Shown here piece by piece: positions 1-13,600 of a stretch of 64,000 nucleotides of DNA. A model generated the notes under the pieces. It had not been told where the DNA came from, did not search any database, and was given only the letters and a program-made list of their open reading frames with translations. Every line of letters starts with the position of its first letter. Within the stretch, counting starts at the first letter, position 1. The translations under genes were made by a program, and so were the position numbers. Source of the stretch: Sinotaia quadrata (Eukaryota; Mollusca; Gastropoda; Architaenioglossa; Viviparidae). The DNA is taken from the NCBI GenBank assembly GCA_028829895.1, contig CM054179.1, positions 39,488,617 to 39,552,616 of the forward strand. The letters run 5' to 3'.

Positions 1-3000
1 ATGTTACTTCGGTGCAGACCAATAACTTTTTAAAGAATACTTTATTTAATGGCATTGGCACCGTAATTGTGAAAATCAGAACTTTAATCATCCAGTTTGA
101 ATTTGGTAGAGTCTACATCACGTGACCATTTGCTATTTAGGTCAATCTGACCTACCCATAATCATTAACACGGAACTAAAGAAATGAAAGAGTTCATAAA
201 GTCCATGTGGTCTGCATGGTATAGATGTGTATAGTCATTGAGATAAATTATATACACCAAATAAAACAGATTTACAAATTTATTTTGTTTTCAATTTTTT
301 AAATCATTCAGATTAATTTATAAATTTATTTACACAGATGCGCAAATAGAGATCTTTACTCTCTCTCTCTCAATCTTTGCCTTTGGATAGTTTGTCAACA
401 AACCACATAAGTTTAGATCGGGGCCTACTGTGCTAAGTCAGTAGTAAAAACGTGTAAATAGGTAATTGTGTAGTTTGTATAATCTTAAATTCAAACTACA
501 TGTGCATTTTCTTGAGTTTTGTTTTGTTTTTTTGTTGTTTTTTTTTTAGCTTATAGGCAATTATAGACATACTATTGCAAACTTTTTTTGTATTTAGGGC
601 CTAGGTCTTCAGTTTTGTCTTTTAGTTTGGCACTGCATTCAGTATTTACTATTTAGCATCTTTATTGCAAACATGTTGATTATTAAACACATATTAGGTT
701 TAGTATTTTATTTTTAAAGCCATACTGTTTTACACAGCATCTATTGTAAAGAAAAATATAGCAATCCTGATGTGATGGTAGATGCTTTTTGAAACAAGTT
801 CAGTGGTCCACATTTTATGCAGTATTATTTTTTCACAGTCTTCAGTGTTAAGCTGCAATTCAAGTTTCTTCTAAAGATTACAAAAAGATTTAATGCACAT
901 TCTTTAAACATCGCATGGTTATTAGATTAACAAAATATAGCACAAATGTAACATCTTACAATTTTGTTCTTGAAATACAAGAGAATTATTTAAAGGTGAA
1001 TCACAAGCTCATATATCCTTGAGTAAATTGGCATTGGACAATTAATATTGTTCATTCGAGGTATGCTCAGATTCTAGAAATAAAAGATTAACCTACATTT
1101 ATACTTATAGGCCTACTCTGGGTTTGATTGAATTAAACTCTTGTTTAATTGCATATAACCTGTCCAGCCTCCTGTAGAGGGGGAAAAAATGTGTGTTTTC
1201 AGTTATATCTGCATGAGCTATCACTGGTGAATCCGATGCATTTTCTAAATATATCCTTTATTATTAAAATGAAGCTGCAGTACTGATATAATGAATAGTC
1301 CTGAATAAATATAAAATAATTTAAATGGATTTTGCTGTTGTCTGAGGCTGCATAACACTCAGAACTGTTTTTTTTTAAAATTTAATATTTCACAAGCAGG
1401 TGACATTTTAAAAAATAAAATAGAAACCTATACATTTTTTATGTGTAAATATATATGGCATAGCAATGGTCCACAAATCTCATGTCACCATGGTACCCCG
1501 GAATTTCATGTTGACCAGAATTTTGAATATTATATTTGGAATTTTGCTAAGTAATGTTGCAGGTCTTAACCAAGTATTACAGAATTTTGATAAAATTCAG
1601 ATGTTTGAACATATAATAATAACTTATTAAATGAACAAATATTTTAAACCTAATTCTAGTCCTTTTTTTTAAAAAAACCAGTAGACTTTCTCATGTTTGT
1701 GATTCTAAAAAATTCTTAAATGTTAATGTACATGTATTTCATTAAATTTCTAAGGGGACTATTTCAAACAATTGTAAAAATCATTCCCCCACCCCCTTAT
1801 TATTTTATCATGTGTTTATTTAATAATTCATTTTAAGATGCAGAACTTATAACTTTGTGCAGAATTCTCATATTTTTACTTAAACCTCTTGTGTATGAAA
1901 GGTCTGTGGATATTGCAATTGCTGGAAATATTTCTAAACAATCACTACTGTGGACCTTGATTAATGGGCACATTTAGTTCATCAGAATCAAACTGAAAAT
2001 TGTTTTAACTAATTGATTATGTCAGAATCATTTGGTATTTCTTTTTTGCCACCATGTCAAATTTGGACATCTTTACATATCAGTTAATAAATATTGTTGG
2101 TCACATTTCACCACACTTGGCAAGTATTTTTTAAACTAATGTTGACAATGACAACAGTTATTATACTGTTGTTATATTGTGCTTGAAAAGAGTGTAGAAA
2201 GTATTTCATATAAATTCTCAGTTTTAGCATTATGATTAATGTCATAAAATAAATCAGTTAAAATAAATAATATAGGCTTAAATATGATTTAAAAAAAAAT
2301 AATTTATGATCACAAAATTGTACTGTATGTTGTACATAAACATTTAAAAAAAATGTAGATCAGTATATGCCACAGTAGTGTAACTTGTGGACAACTTCTT
2401 GAGAGTCATATTTATATGGCATAAATCCTTGAAGTCAAATTTAGACCTTATATCTTCTCAGAATAACATTTTCTTTAGGTAAACTGTAATGAATTATAAC
2501 TTTTGTTGCTATAATTGTTTTATGTTCAAAAGAATATAAATATGTGTTCATTGATATAAATATCTCTTTGTATTTGTCTACATTAAATTCAAAAGTAATT
2601 TCTGACTGTTACCTTTAAAGTTAGGCAGGCAGAGTGGGACAATAAATTAATTTTTACCTTCCATTTGTCCAACAGAACATTTACTTGTCCATTTGTTTTT
2701 TTAATATAGTGAGAAAGCTGAAGTTTGTTATAAAAATTAATATAAGTAGAGAAAGATTAACTTGCAATATGAAGTTAAACTTTGGTGGAGGGGGTTACTC
2801 TGTATGGCTGGCTGTGTGTCTCTCTATGCTCCAAACAAGTCTGTCCGTGGCTCATTCCTCAAGAAAGTAGACAGTAAAAAAAAATTCATATAAATGATGC
2901 ATGGTGGTTATTCAAAATATATACATATACAGATTAAATTAATTCACATCCAAGTCTACACATAACCCTTAAGAAATTTAGTTAAAGTCTTTAAATGGAA

Positions 3001-6000
3001 AGAACTCCAACGCATGCACCAAAATAAATGAAGTATTTGTATCCACTAACCTCCTTTAATAAATTTACCTATTTTAATTCAACATTGTTTATCTTTTGAG
3101 TTTATTATAAATTAAACAGAATCCACATTACTACTACATGTTGTATCCCAGTTCCCACTCTGCTTTCTCAATCCACATCTAACTGCTCTAAAACTTTCTC
3201 TTTACTGATCATTCCTCACACTGTATGGGTTGATTTTCTTAGCAAGAACATGTAAAAAGGTAGTGAGGGAAGGATGGGCAAAGCACTGGATGTCTTAATC
3301 AACAGTTTACCCTGTCTGCACATGTGAAATTTTGCAAAACTCCGCCTACACAAGGTAGTGCAATGCTTAAGTACTGTCTTTTAGCACTGAGCAATGGCTT
3401 GAAGTACATAAAACATATCCTTAGAGCAAATAAACTATTTTGACCCCTAAGAGTAAATTAACTTTTAAGGCTCTAACACCATGAAATTAATGTAACTGTT
3501 AAAAAAGCATATATATACATTTCTGAGTTATTGAATACTTTTGATTATTTTTTTATTATCCATTTGCCAAACTGCCATCATCAAAAGTTTCAGATTTGTT
3601 TGCCCTACTTGCATATATGTATCCAGTGAAATGTTCTGACACAGTGACACCTATCTCTGTCATTAAAATTAATATTAATGTTGTGATGAGTGCATTTTAG
3701 AGTACACTACTCTTGATAGTTGATTGTATTATTGAAGTAAGGTTATAATATTCAAGTTTTAATGACAAAAAGAACATTTCCATTTACAAAATTTGATTAT
3801 TTATTGGTGTATTTGAATGCATATTCAGCTGAGTGACCTTTATTATATTAAATTTCATGGCTGTGTTCAGGTACCCATGTGAACTTCTCATAGAAATTTA
3901 ATCACTTACTGAGCTGTTATAACACAACCCACTTCTGCATTCAAGGACTGCTGAAGGCAGTTAAAAGAATGTAAAGGAATATGTAAAACAATATATTTCT
4001 ACACTCTTTGATATCTCCACCCATAGAAGAACATTTTTTACCTCCAGAATTTACAATCATAATTACAGATAAATAAATCCTATTAAAGCAATACAAGGAA
4101 GAGAGAAAAAGAATTTGAAAGTCACTAAAATCAGTAAATGCTATTTTGAATATAATACTTTAATAGGTGATGGTCACAAGTAATGTTTTCAAAATAAATT
4201 AGCCATAGAAAGTAAGAAACTATTTTATATTCAGAAATATGCATGTGTTTAACAAAATATATATATAATTGTTTGTGACTGAGTCCAGTTGATACTGAAT
4301 AAAAAGTCACAGTTATAAAGTTTACTTTTATTTCCATGGTCTGAATACATGAATGGAGGATTAGTACTAAGGCTTTCAACATGTGTTTAGGTACCCATTG
4401 ACACACTTGGTAATTAAATTATGAATGGGTGCATAACTTCAGTTTGGGTAGTCTGTGCACATTATATTGCATTGTTATGGAGGCTCCTAGGGTGGGGGAG
4501 GACAGGCAGCAACTTGGAGACAGTAACATTTCATCGCATCATTGTTGTGTCGTTATTGATAGTGAGTTTACTTGCTTGCACAGTCATAAATGTTTGTGAT
4601 TAAATAACTTTATAAGTTTGGTTTAAATACAATTAGTAATATATTTTTAAAAAATCCTGTGTAAAACATCATTTGTATGAATCACACAAAGCATAGGCCT
4701 ACTAATATGGCCAAATGTAATTTGTGGAACCATTTTTCTAAAGGCAGGAACACCACTGTTGTTGAGCATCATTTATTGTCTGTTTATAAACAGGATGTTG
4801 ATAATGCCAAGCAGCAGGCAACCTCCGAGTATTGAAAACCTTTTGGTTTCCATAAAATTGAGAATTACTAAAGCAGGACCTACATTGCATTGTTCATGGC
4901 ATGTAATGGTAGATCCATCAGTACATTATGACGTTCAAGATTTAATAAAAATTCTTGATTTGGAATATGTAATCAAATTACGTGCCACTGTAACAGCACA
5001 GATCAAAGAAAATATTTTAAATTTTGACTGAATATAAGAATTTATTTTGTACACTAGCAATGGTACTAATTAATAGCTCTTAGAGCATAAAGTGTTAATG
5101 GATATACATGTTCACTAGTTTGCTTGTTATTTAATTAGTATGGACATCAGTTAATTTAAAACTGCTCAAAACGTGACAGTACCATTTTCAAATTTTGACA
5201 CCATTAGTAATTTCCTCCATGGTATTGGGTATTGTATAATTGATATGACCTAGCCAATTCAAGCTTTACAAGTGCATTCTGATTGATTTGATTCAAACTC
5301 TCAGACTTTTTATTAGATTCAGTAGGGCAAGGTCCTATCCTATGCTACTGCAGAATCATAGTTTGACCTTGGTTAGAGTGTTAGGGTTGTACCTCTTTTA
5401 AATGATTCTTGTACTAACACTTTGCAGTTTCAACTTTCTGAACTTTTTTTTTTTTTTTTTTTAAACTGCTACAATGAATTTTGTAAATTCATTAGTCATT
5501 AAGTGGGGTTGACCCATATACAGTTAAATAAATGGCTAATGTTTCTAGGTGCTTAGTGCAGTTAAATGGCCTATAGTTGTTTGCAGTAAAGGTTTGGCAT
5601 ATTTATTAACAGCTAGTGTATGATATAAATAGTGTCATTATGCTTATTTGCCTGTAGTTCTCTTTCTGCTGAAATAGTCTCAGAATGTATTCTTAGTCCT
5701 GATGATCCAGTTTGTCATAACTATTGCCTTGTTTTAGAACAAGCATTTTTAACTTGAACAGCTATCATTTTCCTGATTTGTCTTTTAGTTGAAGTATGCA
5801 ACTAGCATAAATAGCATTTAGTGTCTAATGGTCAGCTTCAATATTGCATTGAGCCCATTATGATTAGCATAATTATCAAGAATAAATGGGCAGGCAAATT
5901 CACAGAACCATCATTTGTGTAATGGTCTGTGTTTGGATTAAATCTTGAAAGATGATCTCAGTCCACCTGTTATTTGTGGGGTCTTATAAAAAGTTTCCTT

Positions 6001-7444
6001 CTTTGCCTCAGCTTGTTACTTTATGAAGTCAGCTGTGGAGTGATTTGCTATTTGAACATAAACATTCATAAAGCAATGGTAATACTGGCAAACCTTAAAA
6101 AAGTTATTCTATATTGTTTTATGCCTAAGGTCAGTTTAATAGTTTTGATTTTCTCATTTTCGTGAGTCATGTAAAGTGTAGGAGTTGTTCAGCACATATA
6201 GCAAGGAGCCATTAAATAAAACAAAGAGCTTCTGGTAAAGCTGCCAAGACATACAGCAGGGGGAATACCAAAAATACCTAGTTGGTGCCACACTAGATGG
6301 TAAGTGCATCTCAGGTATAAGAGTGTTGGGCCTGAAATTAAGTGCTATCCCTTAGTCTTGTCGACCTTGGGGCATCAGTGATGACCCGACAACCCATTTC
6401 CTCCATTCCATTCTGTTTCTGCTAATCTTACCATATTGCTCAGTTTCAGTCCTGTCCACTCAGAGATGGTATCCTCCCATCTTTTCCTCCTTGCATGATT
6501 GTCTTGGCAAGCCCTGTTGATTGTTACATGCCCATACCATTTCATTTTGCATTTTTTCACAATGGCCAATAGCTCTTCATAGAGCCCAGTGGCTTGCCTA
6601 ATTCTGTTTCCCATTTCCTCATTTGTGACATGATCTCATACGAAGTGCCAAGCAACCTTTGAAAGCATCTCAATTCAGTACCTTGTATCCTCCTCTCGAG
6701 ATCCACTGAGGGTCCACAACTCACAGGCATATATAAAGACAGATACAGATAAAGGAGTGCATCAGTCTGATCTTTGAGCTGACTGAAATGTTTCTGTCTT
6801 TCCAAACTGTCTTCAGCCTTGCCATTGTTATTAAACATCACCTCAGTCTGATGAAGTACACATCAACAAACATGAGATGTGTACTTCATTATCACCTTTT
6901 TCAGCTTTTCTACGTCAAGCTTTTTAACATAATTCTTGACAAAGTGGCATCTTTTGCATCTGGCCATGAAAATTGGAAGTGGGTATAACCCTAAATAGAT
7001 AGACATAATTATTTTCAAAATTGATGGAATTAACAGTGAATTATTAGTACAGCACCTGAATGATGATATATGAGACAATTAATATTATTACTGTGCATGA
7101 ACATGTTGCAGTGATGCTTGTTCTTCTTTTCCCAAGGTCCAGAAATAAAAGTTTTTCTTCCCACTTTACAATATGTAATCCTATGAAAAAAGCGTAGTAT
7201 AGACCTTATTGCAGACGATTAATATTATCACTGTACATGAACAAGTTGTTGTGTTACCTCCTCCTCTCTTTTCTGTTTTAAATTTTATTACAATTTAAGA
7301 ATGGTTAGGACATGCCTGCATGATGAAAAATGGTCATTTAGTTTTAGTAGCAACATAAAAAAATAAACGCACATTAGTATGTTGAAACAGTTTTATTGTA
7401 AGTTATATTTAAAGACTAATTTTTAAAAATTATTTTTAAAACAG
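1..7444. other. Intronic sequence upstream of the first visible EPC exon
   Basis: No EPC first exon and no other recognisable gene was found here. The block is AT-rich with many T-tracts. Apart from the LINE relic at 6340-6850 and an unexplained 90-codon frame at 4759-5031, I see nothing interpretable. It is called intron because the EPC start must lie further left. Confidence 0.6.
6340..6850 (-). mobile_element. LINE 3' end relic (reverse transcriptase C-terminal region)
   Basis: Two overlapping - strand frames (about 6841-6557 and 6614-6375) together show the tail common to many invertebrate non-LTR elements: DLERRIQGTELRCFQRLLG, then KKCKMKWYGHVT, RRKRWEDTISEWTGLKLSN and GHH*CPKVDKTKG. 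The frame shifts near 6600 and key upstream domains are missing, so it is dead. The same 3' end occurs on the + strand at 17500-17620. Confidence 0.8.
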
Positions 7445-7601
7445 GAAACACACTTGCAAAATGCTCTTACAGCTCAGCAGTTCTATGGTACAGCAGAAGC
7501 AAGGGCAATTCCTATTCCAGAGATTCAAGGAGTGTCTGAACGATATGAGAAGCTGTACAGTGCTGACTACAAACAGCCCAAACAGTACATTCACATTCAA
7601 G
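7445..7601 (+). CDS. EPC1: EPC exon a (first visible coding exon)
   Basis: Encodes 52 residues plus one base, including AQQFYGTAEARAIPIPEI and KQPKQYIHIQ, which match the EPcA stretch of human EPC1 (AQQVYG...VIPVPE and MPKQLIHIQ). Acceptor aaaacag|gaaac, donor caag|gtgagc, phase 1 at the 3' end. The alignment to human starts about 50 residues into the protein. Confidence 0.95.
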
Positions 7602-10600
7602 GTGAGCATACTGAACTGCTCAGGTAATTAAACCTTGATGACTTTAATAATTTTTTGAAGTATTCAGCTTGATAGCTGTAAATGGTTTAATACAACTTGC
7701 TTAGAGTAGTTACAATTATAAATATGTGATATTTTAATTATGTTTTTTGGTTGTTGTTTGAGTTGTATTTTTATTTCTGAACATAAAACAGAGTACACAC
7801 TTGATATGTTGAAGTTTGAGGGACTGTCAGGTTTGATGTATTTGAGGTTTGATAATATCCATTGCAGAAATTTCAAGCTACCCAACTTTTGTTGATATTT
7901 TGGATGCTTGCACTAGGTGAAAGCACGGGTATGAGCCATTAATAAGTTCTAGTGTCGGATTGTTTTAGCTTATCAAGTTTCATTGACATTCTCTAGACTT
8001 CATCTCTAGTTACTAGGGTGCCATCTATTCCATCTTGGAGCACTAAAATTTTTAAAAAATAACTAACTTAAAACTTGTCAGTATTGTATTGTGGGGTACA
8101 GCTTTTTCTGATCCTTTTTTAGTTCTGTTGTTTGATCTATTCAAAATATTTTTTTGTTTTTCAGCTTGATTTTTTTTGTTTTAATTGAAGTGTACTTTCA
8201 GTTGTTAAATTTTAATCCATGCACGAACACATATATATTTATACAAAAAATTATTGGCCAGTGATTGTCAGCTACATCCACTATGTACACACACTTTGTT
8301 GACTCCAGGAACACTAATCTGTCATCAGACGACCAATACATCTCTGTTCCTGGCAGATTGTGAATTCCTATCAAAATCATATGTCTTTATTTCAGTGGCA
8401 TTCGTTTCCTTCCAACCTGGATCGCCATTTTGTTTTTCTGCAATTTTCAGACATGCATACTTGTTCGCTTGTTCCACTCTCTTTGTCAAATGTTTCTTTG
8501 AAAAACTGGTAGAAGAAAGCCAGCTGAGTACTATCATTAGTTACAGTCACATTCAGCCCCATTTCTGTTATAAATTTCACTGATATATTCAGTGCTAAAG
8601 TACTACTATTCCAACCCTGTGAGTCTCCAGATACCCCTTCCCCCCTACTCCTCTTCGATATCCTCAGAATCTGATGCACTTTCCTCCAAAATGGGAAAGA
8701 TCTGACATGTGCATGTTACTGATGCTAATGTCACTTCTAATCCTATCGTCCAATTCAAAATCAACTTCTCTCACCTCATTATCCAATAAATTAAATCCAG
8801 TAAACTCCTCACTATCGCTCGATGATTCTAAGAAATTTGAAACACCAAACGTGAAAAACAAAGAAAACTTTATGAAAAAATGAACGCAGCAAGGAGAAAA
8901 TGTTTTAAAATGCGTGTCAATTATCATAGAATCGTCACACAGGAAGTAGACACCGGAAGTCTCACGATTTCTCGAACGATATGAGAAGAAAAGAGCACTG
9001 GTTGAAACACACTTTCGGACGTTTTGCCCGATACGACGTACGGACGCTTTCAGCCGCTCTGCCCAGTAAACAACTATCAAATATACATAGATACAGTGAA
9101 AAGAGCGATGACATTTACACCGCTTCACTACCTTGTTCAGTTAATGCTAGACCATTCGTTCAATTTATCCTAGCATCAACATTATCAAATTCATAGGCAT
9201 AATTTATCATAGACATAAGAGTGGAGTTTTAGAAAAATAATTTTAGTCAATGTATATAACTTTTTCAAAGATGGCCACTGTCACTAACACATGTTCACAA
9301 GCACGCGGTTTGCAACAAGTCACTACCTTTCTTATTTAGATGATGGTCCCACGTACCCCTTTCAAGTCATGTTAATCAACTGTTCCAGAATCTTTGATGT
9401 GCTCTCCAAGCACACTGTGGAGAATTGTTCCGAATTTCCTTTGTGCTATCAAGCACATCGAAGAGGAATGTTCCAGAATTTTCGTGTACTCTTCTCAGTA
9501 CACCACGAAGAATGTTCAAAATAATCTATGTAAATTCTCGAGACCAAACTTGAGCCACCATTTCCGCTGTATTGGCTCTCAAACAGAATTCACAGGAATC
9601 AACTTACAGCAACACTTTACTGATAAGTTCAATGATAATGCCGGACTCACACTCCAACGTGATCAGGTATAGTACAGTAATCACTTTAGCCTGAAGCAAC
9701 AAATTGGGCGCGCTTTGTCCATAAACTAGTGAACACCTTTATGACCGGACTTGAGTTTCATCAAATTCAAAGTGATTAGAATATAGACTTAAACAAAATA
9801 ACTTTTAGTCCATCCCCAATAGATGAATTTGTCACGAACAAGTGTGAGATTATTAGTCAGAAAAGCTACTCGTCCAATTGGAACTGGTTTAGATTACATC
9901 AGCATGTTTCTAGCACATTTTTTACCTGAGTTGTTTACTTCCAACTTTGACACTTAAAATATCAGCATAAGTAGTGCCCAAGGTCAGTCACTTTGACATT
10001 TTAACAATTTTTACAAGCATTAAGTTTAGAAATAGAGATATGCAAATTTACTCTGCCACACAAGATTTTAATTGGTTACCAAAGCTTGAATTTGCTATGC
10101 TATTTATGCTAATAAAACTAAAAGTGTTATCAATTGAAAGCATGCTTACACTTTTATTTTTTTGTTCTTACTGATATAAGAAAAAGTCATGTGTAGTTGC
10201 ATGCAAAAGAAATCCAGACCAGAACAATTTTTTTTGATCATGCCTCATTTTTTAGCAAAAAAACACCCAGCACTTAGTAAATGTAATTATTTTTCTTTCA
10301 TACACGATTTAAGTCACATTAAATAAAATACAGCAGCATGTTAGATATAGAAATGATCTTTAATTTTATCCAAGTTGAATCACAAAATAATTGTATTAAA
10401 GTATCAGACTTTACTACAAAAAATTACAAAATTTGTCAACTAAACGCTACTTATTCTTGCAAAACAGTGACATTGCGACTACCTAATCTAAATTTTAGGG
10501 TTAACAAAGTGTATAAAATAAACATTTTAATTTCCAGTCACCTCAGATTTTATTTCATCTTTACCATCTAATAAAGTGCTTGATTGTTTTGAAGATGTAA

Positions 10601-13600
10601 AACTTTAAAATAAACTTACACTTACAGTCTCTTTGTGCTTTTTATTCATGAGTCACTTTATGTACAAACTTTGAATTTGTTGCTTCATTTTCTCGTTTTA
10701 AATCATCAGAAATTGGCATTAGGCATTGTGATGCATGCCATCATAGAACCTATTGATAATTAAGAAATTTACTTTTATTTTTAATGATAATGTATGTAAC
10801 ACATGATCCTTATAGCAAAATTTACGATTTCATTTTTGAATTCTATTTTATTTTTGATATAGATTTTAATGATTAGAGCCTATTCAGAAACATTGCATTT
10901 AAATAATGTTTATATATTTGAAGATTGGTATTTTTCAGCTCTTGGAATGGAACAAGAAATTCCTGACTACGACTTGGACTCTGAGGATGAGACATGGCTT
11001 AATGAGCAAAGCAAAAAGATGGAAATAACCCCACTCAAATTTGAAGAAATGATGGATCGTTTAGAGAAAGGGTCTGGACAAACGGTCAGTAGAAGATACC
11101 AATTTCTTGTTTTAGGTTGAAAGTAAACTCTTAACCCTTAGGCACTAGATCATGGTAACGTAAAATAACATGGAAACTTAAATGGCAAACTAGAAAATAT
11201 TAAAAATTTTAATTACAAATAACAAAGTTAGCAAACCTGTTTTGCTAGTAGGTGTTTCTTGTAGGCAACTCATTCTAGTTTGTAATGTTTCACAACATTA
11301 ATGAAAAAACCCACCTTGAGCCAAAGCTAACACACTCCCTAAAAAAACAAAAGAAAACTACAACTAGACACCCTACTAAAAACGAACTCACCACTCTACC
11401 TTGAACCAAAGCTTCCCACCCACCAACTAGACAAGCATATTACACCCACCTAAAAATATCAGATCATTGGATATATTGCTTTTGGATTTCTCTTGTTTTT
11501 AGATAGAAAGTAAACTCCAAACTAGGGCTGTCAATTTTTTCTAAAATGCTGCCTGGGTACCCATCCACATTTTGAACGGGTACAAGGGTACCTTCTTGAA
11601 AATTAGCCTAATCTCCACGCAACTTGTGATCTCTAGACAAGCATCTAACCATTAAGCATGTGCTCTATTTAACACAGTAGCCAGTGGTATGCATCTAGTG
11701 ACTTATTATTAATTATGATCTTTATATGTACAACACAAACTTTAATTTTAATATGATCAGTCATTACATAAACTAAAACTAAATAAAATGTCAACAATAA
11801 CATATTTAAAAATAGTGCGTCGAGTTCAGTCGCCCTTCGCTGACAGCATCGCACTGATTGCATTTCACTGTATCACTATCCAAACGCTTGGGCGTGAAGA
11901 CGATGTCTTACCCATATTAAAAGTATTACAGTGATGTTAAAATACTAACAAGTTTGTTTACTGAAGTCTTATTAACATGCTACATGTGTTAATGAACACA
12001 GAAAACGGCGTGAACTAAGGTGATCCATGTCATCCATAATTAGATCTAGGTACAGCGGCTGCCACTATTTAGCAGGCTGCCATCTACAAACGGGATGCGA
12101 ATGTGAATAGAGGGGGATGTGTTAAATTGAGACAACCATTGTCAGTTCTCTCATCTATCGTGTGATTGGCTTGCCTCTGTTGCCTGTTTGCCTTGTGTAC
12201 CCGGTCCACAATTTTACTACCCGGGTATTTTCATGGCAACGGGTACCCATTGACACCACTGCTCCTAATCCTTAGGCATTAGATCACAGTAACATAAAAT
12301 AACATGAAAACATAATTAAATGGCAAACACTACACCCACCCTAATGAAAAACTTACTCACAACTGGAAACAAAAACACTATATCCACCCTAAAACAAAGA
12401 GGCAAGCTTTTAAGAAAAATCGACCCACAAGGTAGCTATCCATGAAGTATTTCCAGTGAATGGCCAAAGTACCACCAACACAACCCGTCTGTAGAAAACA
12501 GTAAGGAGAGAAGTCCCCATGGGGGCCAACCAAGACTGAGAACATCCCAGGATGAAAAGTCTATTGCGGCTCCTGTGAGATTAAGATAGAAAAAATAATA
12601 GTGAAACAAACCAACAAGTAAATATAAACCCCCCAAACTCAACAGTTGTAATACATCTTAATATTTTTAAAAATTACTCAATAAAGGAAATAATAATAAA
12701 ATTTCAAAAAATAAGCAAACTGAGTAAGGCACATAAGCAGACTTTAATAGATCGAAACCAAACTAAAGGCAAGTTCATCATTTTGTCTCTATAAAGTGTG
12801 AACTCTTCCCAAATTTATGGCTTAAGGACACCTATGTAGGATACTTTTTATAGAAGCAATATTTCATCTTGTAATTAACCGCATGCAACTATGTTATAAA
12901 AAAAAAAATTGTACCATTTTCAGAATTCCAAAGCTCCATTGCCCATGGCAATGGCAGCCATCTTCAATTTTTTCATCATTTTTGGCTAGATTGTAACTTC
13001 CCCCTCCCCAATAAATCTTTTTTCACCAAATCACTTTTATTATGCCACCTTCATGTTTACAAATTGAAATCTTGTATCTTTTTTATTTTTTGAAATAATG
13101 ATGTTTTGAAAATTGACTTTTAATGCAAAATGTAATTTTTTGTAACATATTTTGCAGAATTGCAATTTTTGGTCTCATATTAGGTAGTCCCACTCATTTT
13201 TTTCTACTTGATATTTTACAAATGTTTTATGCTCAAAATGTGTGTTCTGATGAAATAAGGTTGTACAGAAAAAATTATGATGATAGCTATAATACTTTTT
13301 GAGATATTGTCATTTTAGTGTCGTAATTTGTGATCAACATTTTTTAGACGTAACGAATGTGCAGTTTGTCAAGTTCAGTACAAGTAAAATATAAACCACA
13401 CTGATCAACAGTCCAACATTTTAAATTAACATAATCACAGACAACAAGAAAAACTAGACATAATGCAGAATCGAAATTTAAGTTTCTTATAAATTACGAC
13501 GGAAAACGTGCTTTTGTTTCATAAAATTGCTTACAAAACGCAACAAACTGGAATATTCATGGCATCATAGCATAATCAACTGATGAACAAAGTATATCCA

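Noticed and set aside
1..7444. Search for the EPC first exon and promoter
   Set aside because: No sequence resembling MSKLSFRARALD or the NRAVPQMPTGME stretch was found, so the start is outside the window.
8254..8583. 109-codon + strand frame
   Set aside because: It is the wrong strand of the piggyBac remnant; the - strand shows the transposase-like motifs.
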